This document shows, in pieces, positions 61,131 through 64,000 of a stretch of 64,000 nt of DNA. Made by a program: the position numbers and the translations under genes. How positions within the stretch are numbered: the stretch's first letter is position 1; each line of letters starts with the position of its first letter. Under the pieces are notes generated by a model. The model was not told the origin of the DNA. It was given only the letters and a program-made list of their open reading frames with translations, and did not search any database. The stretch is from Alphaproteobacteria bacterium (GTDB taxonomy: Bacteria; Pseudomonadota; Alphaproteobacteria; UBA8366; GCA-2717185): assembly GCA_012103325.1 (NCBI GenBank), contig WLWY01000001.1, positions 186,001 through 250,000 of the forward strand, in the 5' to 3' direction.

Positions 61131-61870
61131 GCGAAGAACTGACGGTCGCGCGCGATGGCGCGGTGACACATTTGACTCTGAACCGGCCCGACATCGCCAA
61201 CGCGCTGGGGCCGGTCCTGACCGAATCCCTGCTCGACGCGGTGCATACGGCGGCGCAGGACGGCACGCGTCTACTGGTCATGGAAGGGACGGGCAAATCC
61301 TTCTGTTCCGGCTTCGATCTGTCCGGATTCGACGATCTGAGCGACGGCGATCTGGTGCTGCGGCTGCTGCGCATCGAGACCCTGCTCCAAGCGGTCTATC
61401 ACGCCCCTTTCCCGACCCTGGCGATGGGCCACGGCCGCATCTTCGGCGCCGGGGCGGATCTGTTCAGCGCCTGCAGCCAGCGGGTCGCAGCACCCGGTAC
61501 CCAGTTCCGCATGCCGGGGCTGGCCTTTGGGATCGTCCTGGGAACGCGGCGTTTGGTGGCCCGGATCGGGCAGGACGCGGCCCGCAACATCCAGAACGAA
61601 ACCCGCACATTCGACGCGGCGGAGGCAAAAGGCTACAATTTTGCCAGTGATATCGCCGATCCTTCCGAATGGCCCGGGATCGTTGAGGCGGCAGCGCAAG
61701 CGGCCCAGACATTGAGCGTCGAGGCCAGCGCGGCGTTGTTCACCGTGACCGCGCCCGATATGCGGGCGCAGGACATGGCGGATCTGGTCAAATCGGCCAG
61801 CATTCCCGGGCTAAAGGACCGGATCGGCAAATACCGGGACGATATGCGCCGCGCGGCGGGCAAGGCCTGA
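61127..61870 (+). CDS. Crotonase (enoyl-CoA hydratase/isomerase family), catalytic Glu not conserved
   Basis: 247 residues. Oxyanion-hole regions are present: SGFDLSGFDD near residue 61 and GRIFGAGADL near residue 103. The two catalytic glutamates of enoyl-CoA hydratase align with Asp111 (GADL) and Gly131 (MPGLAFG), so classic hydratase activity is unlikely. It may be an isomerase, a hydrolase or another crotonase activity. It follows the VOC gene with a four-base overlap and precedes the flavin-dependent gene by 33 bp. Confidence 0.85.
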   Translation: MSEELTVARDGAVTHLTLNRPDIANALGPVLTESLLDAVHTAAQDGTRLLVMEGTGKSFCSGFDLSGFDDLSDGDLVLRLLRIETLLQAVYHAPFPTLAMGHGRIFGAGADLFSACSQRVAAPGTQFRMPGLAFGIVLGTRRLVARIGQDAARNIQNETRTFDAAEAKGYNFASDIADPSEWPGIVEAAAQAAQTLSVEASAALFTVTAPDMRAQDMADLVKSASIPGLKDRIGKYRDDMRRAAGKA

Positions 61871-61903
61871 GAGACCGGCGGCGAAGGAAGGCAGTGTAGG
61901 ACC

Positions 61904-63103
61904 ATGGCAACAAGCGCATCCCCCGTCGCCGTCGAACGGACCCAACTGGACAATTATCTCGACCGCGTGCGGGATCTGGGTCCGCTGATCGACGACTCCG
62001 CGGACGAAATCGAACAAGGCCGACGCCTGCCTCTCAAACTGCGGCAGGGGCTCTATGATGCCGGCCTGTTCCGCCTGCTGCTCGAAAAACGCTTCAACGG
62101 CGCCGAAGTCTGTCCGCACGACTTCTCCCGCATCATCGAGGAAGTCGCCAAGCACGATGCCAGCACCGCCTGGTGCCTGTGTCAGGCGAATGGCTGCGCG
62201 ATGACGGCCTCGTTCCTGGACACCCCCGTCGCCAACAAGATCTGGGGCGACGATCCGCAAGGCGTACTCGCCTGGGGACCCGGCAAGTCGATCGCCAAGC
62301 GCGAGGGCGACGGCTTCCGCGTCAATGCCGATTGCGCCTTCGCCAGCGGCGGCCGGCACGCGACCTGGATCGGCACGCACTCGACGGTCGTCGACGAGAA
62401 CGACGAGCCCGTGCTTAACGAAAAAGGCGGCAAGACCATCCGCACCATGCTGATCCCCGCCAGCGAGATCGAGTGGGAGGATATCTGGAACGTCGTCGGG
62501 CTGCGCGGCACGGCGAGCGACGGCTACCACATCAAGGATCTGTACGTCCCCTACGAACATACGGTGCACCGCGATGATGCTAAGGAATGCCGCACCGACT
62601 CGCCGCTTTATCTGTTCCGGCAGACGAACCTGTATGCCAGCGGCTTCTCCGGTGTCGCCATCGGCATCGCGCAATCGATGCTCGACGCGTTCGCCGAGCT
62701 GACTCTCAAGAAAACGCCGAGGATGCAGAAAAGCACCCTGAGCCAGAACGCGGTGGTGCAATCGGAATTCGCCCGCGCGTCGATTCGGCTCGACGCCGCG
62801 CGGTGTTTCCTGCGCGCCGAACTCGACGATATCTGGGCCGCGGTGCTGAGCACCGGCGAGCTGACCGTCGAGCAGCGCATGCGCATCCGCCTCGCCACGA
62901 CACACGGCATTCACGAGGCGAAGGGCGCGGCCGACACGATCTACGACGCGGCCGGCGCCACGGCGATCTTCGCCAGCGGCCCTTATGAGCGCCGCTTCCG
63001 CGACCTGCATACCGTCACGCAACAGATGCAGGGCCGCCGCGCGCATTACGAAACGGTCGGCGCCTTCATGCTCGGCAACCCGCCGGACCTGTCCTCGGTG
63101 TGA
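61904..63103 (+). CDS. Acyl-CoA dehydrogenase-fold flavoprotein (group D flavin monooxygenase-like)
   Basis: 399 residues. FSRIIEEVAKHDASTAWC is the phrase seen in DszC/HpaB-type and indole-3-acetate monooxygenase-like proteins. The central region (LAWGPGKSI...ASGGRHATWIG) and C-terminal helices fit the acyl-CoA dehydrogenase fold; no catalytic Glu of true dehydrogenases is evident. It probably uses reduced flavin and oxygen. A partner flavin reductase is not in the window. Its stop overlaps the phzF-like GTG start. Confidence 0.82.
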   Translation: MATSASPVAVERTQLDNYLDRVRDLGPLIDDSADEIEQGRRLPLKLRQGLYDAGLFRLLLEKRFNGAEVCPHDFSRIIEEVAKHDASTAWCLCQANGCAMTASFLDTPVANKIWGDDPQGVLAWGPGKSIAKREGDGFRVNADCAFASGGRHATWIGTHSTVVDENDEPVLNEKGGKTIRTMLIPASEIEWEDIWNVVGLRGTASDGYHIKDLYVPYEHTVHRDDAKECRTDSPLYLFRQTNLYASGFSGVAIGIAQSMLDAFAELTLKKTPRMQKSTLSQNAVVQSEFARASIRLDAARCFLRAELDDIWAAVLSTGELTVEQRMRIRLATTHGIHEAKGAADTIYDAAGATAIFASGPYERRFRDLHTVTQQMQGRRAHYETVGAFMLGNPPDLSSV

Positions 63104-64000
63104 CCACGTTTCCATACGTCACGGTCGACGTCTTCACCGCGCAGCGCTTCGGCGGCAATCCGCTCGGCATCGTTCTGGATGCGCGCGGCATGACCGGCGA
63201 ACAAATGCAGCAGGTCGCCGCCGAATTCAACTACGCGGAATCGACCTTCATCCTTCCCCCACAAAATCCTGAGAACACCGCACAGGTGCGCATCTTCACC
63301 CGCGCGCAGGAAGTGCCCTTCGCCGGCCATCCCAATGTCGGCACCGGGTTCGTCCTGGCGCAGCAGCCGGAGATTTTCGGCAAGATCCCAGGCGACGCCC
63401 TGCGCTTCGAGGAGAAGGCCGGGCTCGTCGAAATCGACGTCGTGCGCGATGGCGATGCCGTCATCGGCGCGCGGATCAAGGCGCCGCAGCCCCTGGAAAC
63501 CGGCCAGACGATGGACCCGGCGGTCTACGCCGCCTGCGTTTCGCTGCCCACCGATGCGATCATCACCGAGCGGCACAAGCCGACACTGGCCTCCGTCGGG
63601 CTGCCCTTCTTCGTCGCCGAGACCGATATGGACTCGCTGGCTACGGCGCACGCCAATCTCGATGCGTTCCGCGCGGCGGCCGAGAGGTACGGTCTTGCCG
63701 ATCTGAGCGGACGCTTCTCCGTCTTCGTCTATGCGCGCAGGGGCGAGGGCATCGACGCGTTGCGGGCGCGCATGTTCGCGCCATTGAGCAACAATTGGGA
63801 AGACCCGGCGACCGGCAGCGCCTCCGCCGCGCTGGGCGCTTTTCTGGTTTCGCTGGAGCCGCAAGCGGATAGGGCGGCGCGCATCGTCATCGAACAGGGT
63901 GTCGAGATGGGCCGCCCAAGCGAAATCGTCGTCAATGCGCGCAAGTCGAGCGGGAAAGTCGACAGCGTCACCATCGAAGGACGCTGTGTCCCCGTCATGC
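63100..64000 (+). CDS. PhzF family protein, 3' end outside the window
   Basis: A GTG start (GTGA overlap with the preceding gene) gives VTTFPYVTVDVFTAQRFGGN, then 300 codons open to the window end. Family motifs: NYAESTF with the catalytic Glu, GHPNVGTGF, and DPATGSASAALGAFL. PhzF-fold proteins are isomerases or epimerases of small organic acids. As the fourth gene of the operon it may act on the same substrate as the VOC, crotonase and flavin enzymes. Confidence 0.9.
   Translation, partial: MTTFPYVTVDVFTAQRFGGNPLGIVLDARGMTGEQMQQVAAEFNYAESTFILPPQNPENTAQVRIFTRAQEVPFAGHPNVGTGFVLAQQPEIFGKIPGDALRFEEKAGLVEIDVVRDGDAVIGARIKAPQPLETGQTMDPAVYAACVSLPTDAIITERHKPTLASVGLPFFVAETDMDSLATAHANLDAFRAAAERYGLADLSGRFSVFVYARRGEGIDALRARMFAPLSNNWEDPATGSASAALGAFLVSLEPQADRAARIVIEQGVEMGRPSEIVVNARKSSGKVDSVTIEGRCVPVM

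Overview
The window comes from a GC-rich Gram-negative alphaproteobacterium. It carries the complete alphaproteobacterial division and cell wall (dcw) order from mraZ to ftsZ, followed by lpxC, bamD, recN and ligA. MurE has the meso-diaminopimelate motif DNPR, and FtsZ ends in the alphaproteobacterial tail [10 protein letters not shown] Rhodospirillales-like lineage fits, but the sequence alone does not fix the genus. No rRNA, tRNA or CRISPR array was recognised.

Layout. 1-588: truncated membrane protein gene on the minus strand. 589-1157: regulatory region with a 20-bp palindrome, a promoter and four MraZ boxes. 1158-19431: dcw operon of 16 genes, mostly joined by 4-base ATGA/GTGA overlaps. 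19432-19636: two large hairpins. 19637-27806: lpxC, bamD, recN, ligA, a secreted subtilase and an M20 amidohydrolase. 27815-34442: CoA-transferase pair, a 49-aa protein, a GcvA-like LysR regulator and a heterodimeric ABC exporter. 34623-40046: two PAS-rich sensor kinases. 40218-47439: a two-part PepP, a DUF1127 protein, a cloverleaf palindrome, prmA, uvrD and an HtrA-like protein lacking its catalytic triad. 47450-51569: putative catabolic operon (TauD-type dioxygenase, DUF1989, Rieske oxygenase, flavin monooxygenase). 51570-57960: accessory island. 58029-64000: endonuclease III, amidohydrolase, and a VOC / crotonase / flavin-monooxygenase-like / PhzF operon that runs off the window.

The accessory island is the most unusual part. 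A long, phage-virion-like scaffold gene (52205 onward) is broken by an in-frame amber codon and by a frameshift. It leads into an AT-rich C-terminal tip that looks like a polymorphic toxin domain with a DHRRL motif, followed at once by a small putative immunity gene. A second, shortened copy of the toxin tip plus a second immunity gene lies just downstream. This second module is bracketed by ~97-bp palindromic repeats whose ends match those of a nearby REP-associated tyrosine transposase (RAYT). The repeat supplies the start codon of the shortened toxin. A third toxin-like C-terminal remnant and an unidentified AT-rich gene complete the cluster. I read this as a decaying, repeat-shuffled toxin/immunity island on a phage-derived carrier.

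The dcw genes act together: MurC-F, MurB and Ddl make UDP-MurNAc-pentapeptide, MraY and MurG convert it to lipid II, FtsW/FtsI polymerise and crosslink it at the septum, and FtsQ, FtsL, FtsA and FtsZ form the divisome. LpxC and BamD then link division to outer-membrane lipid A and protein assembly.
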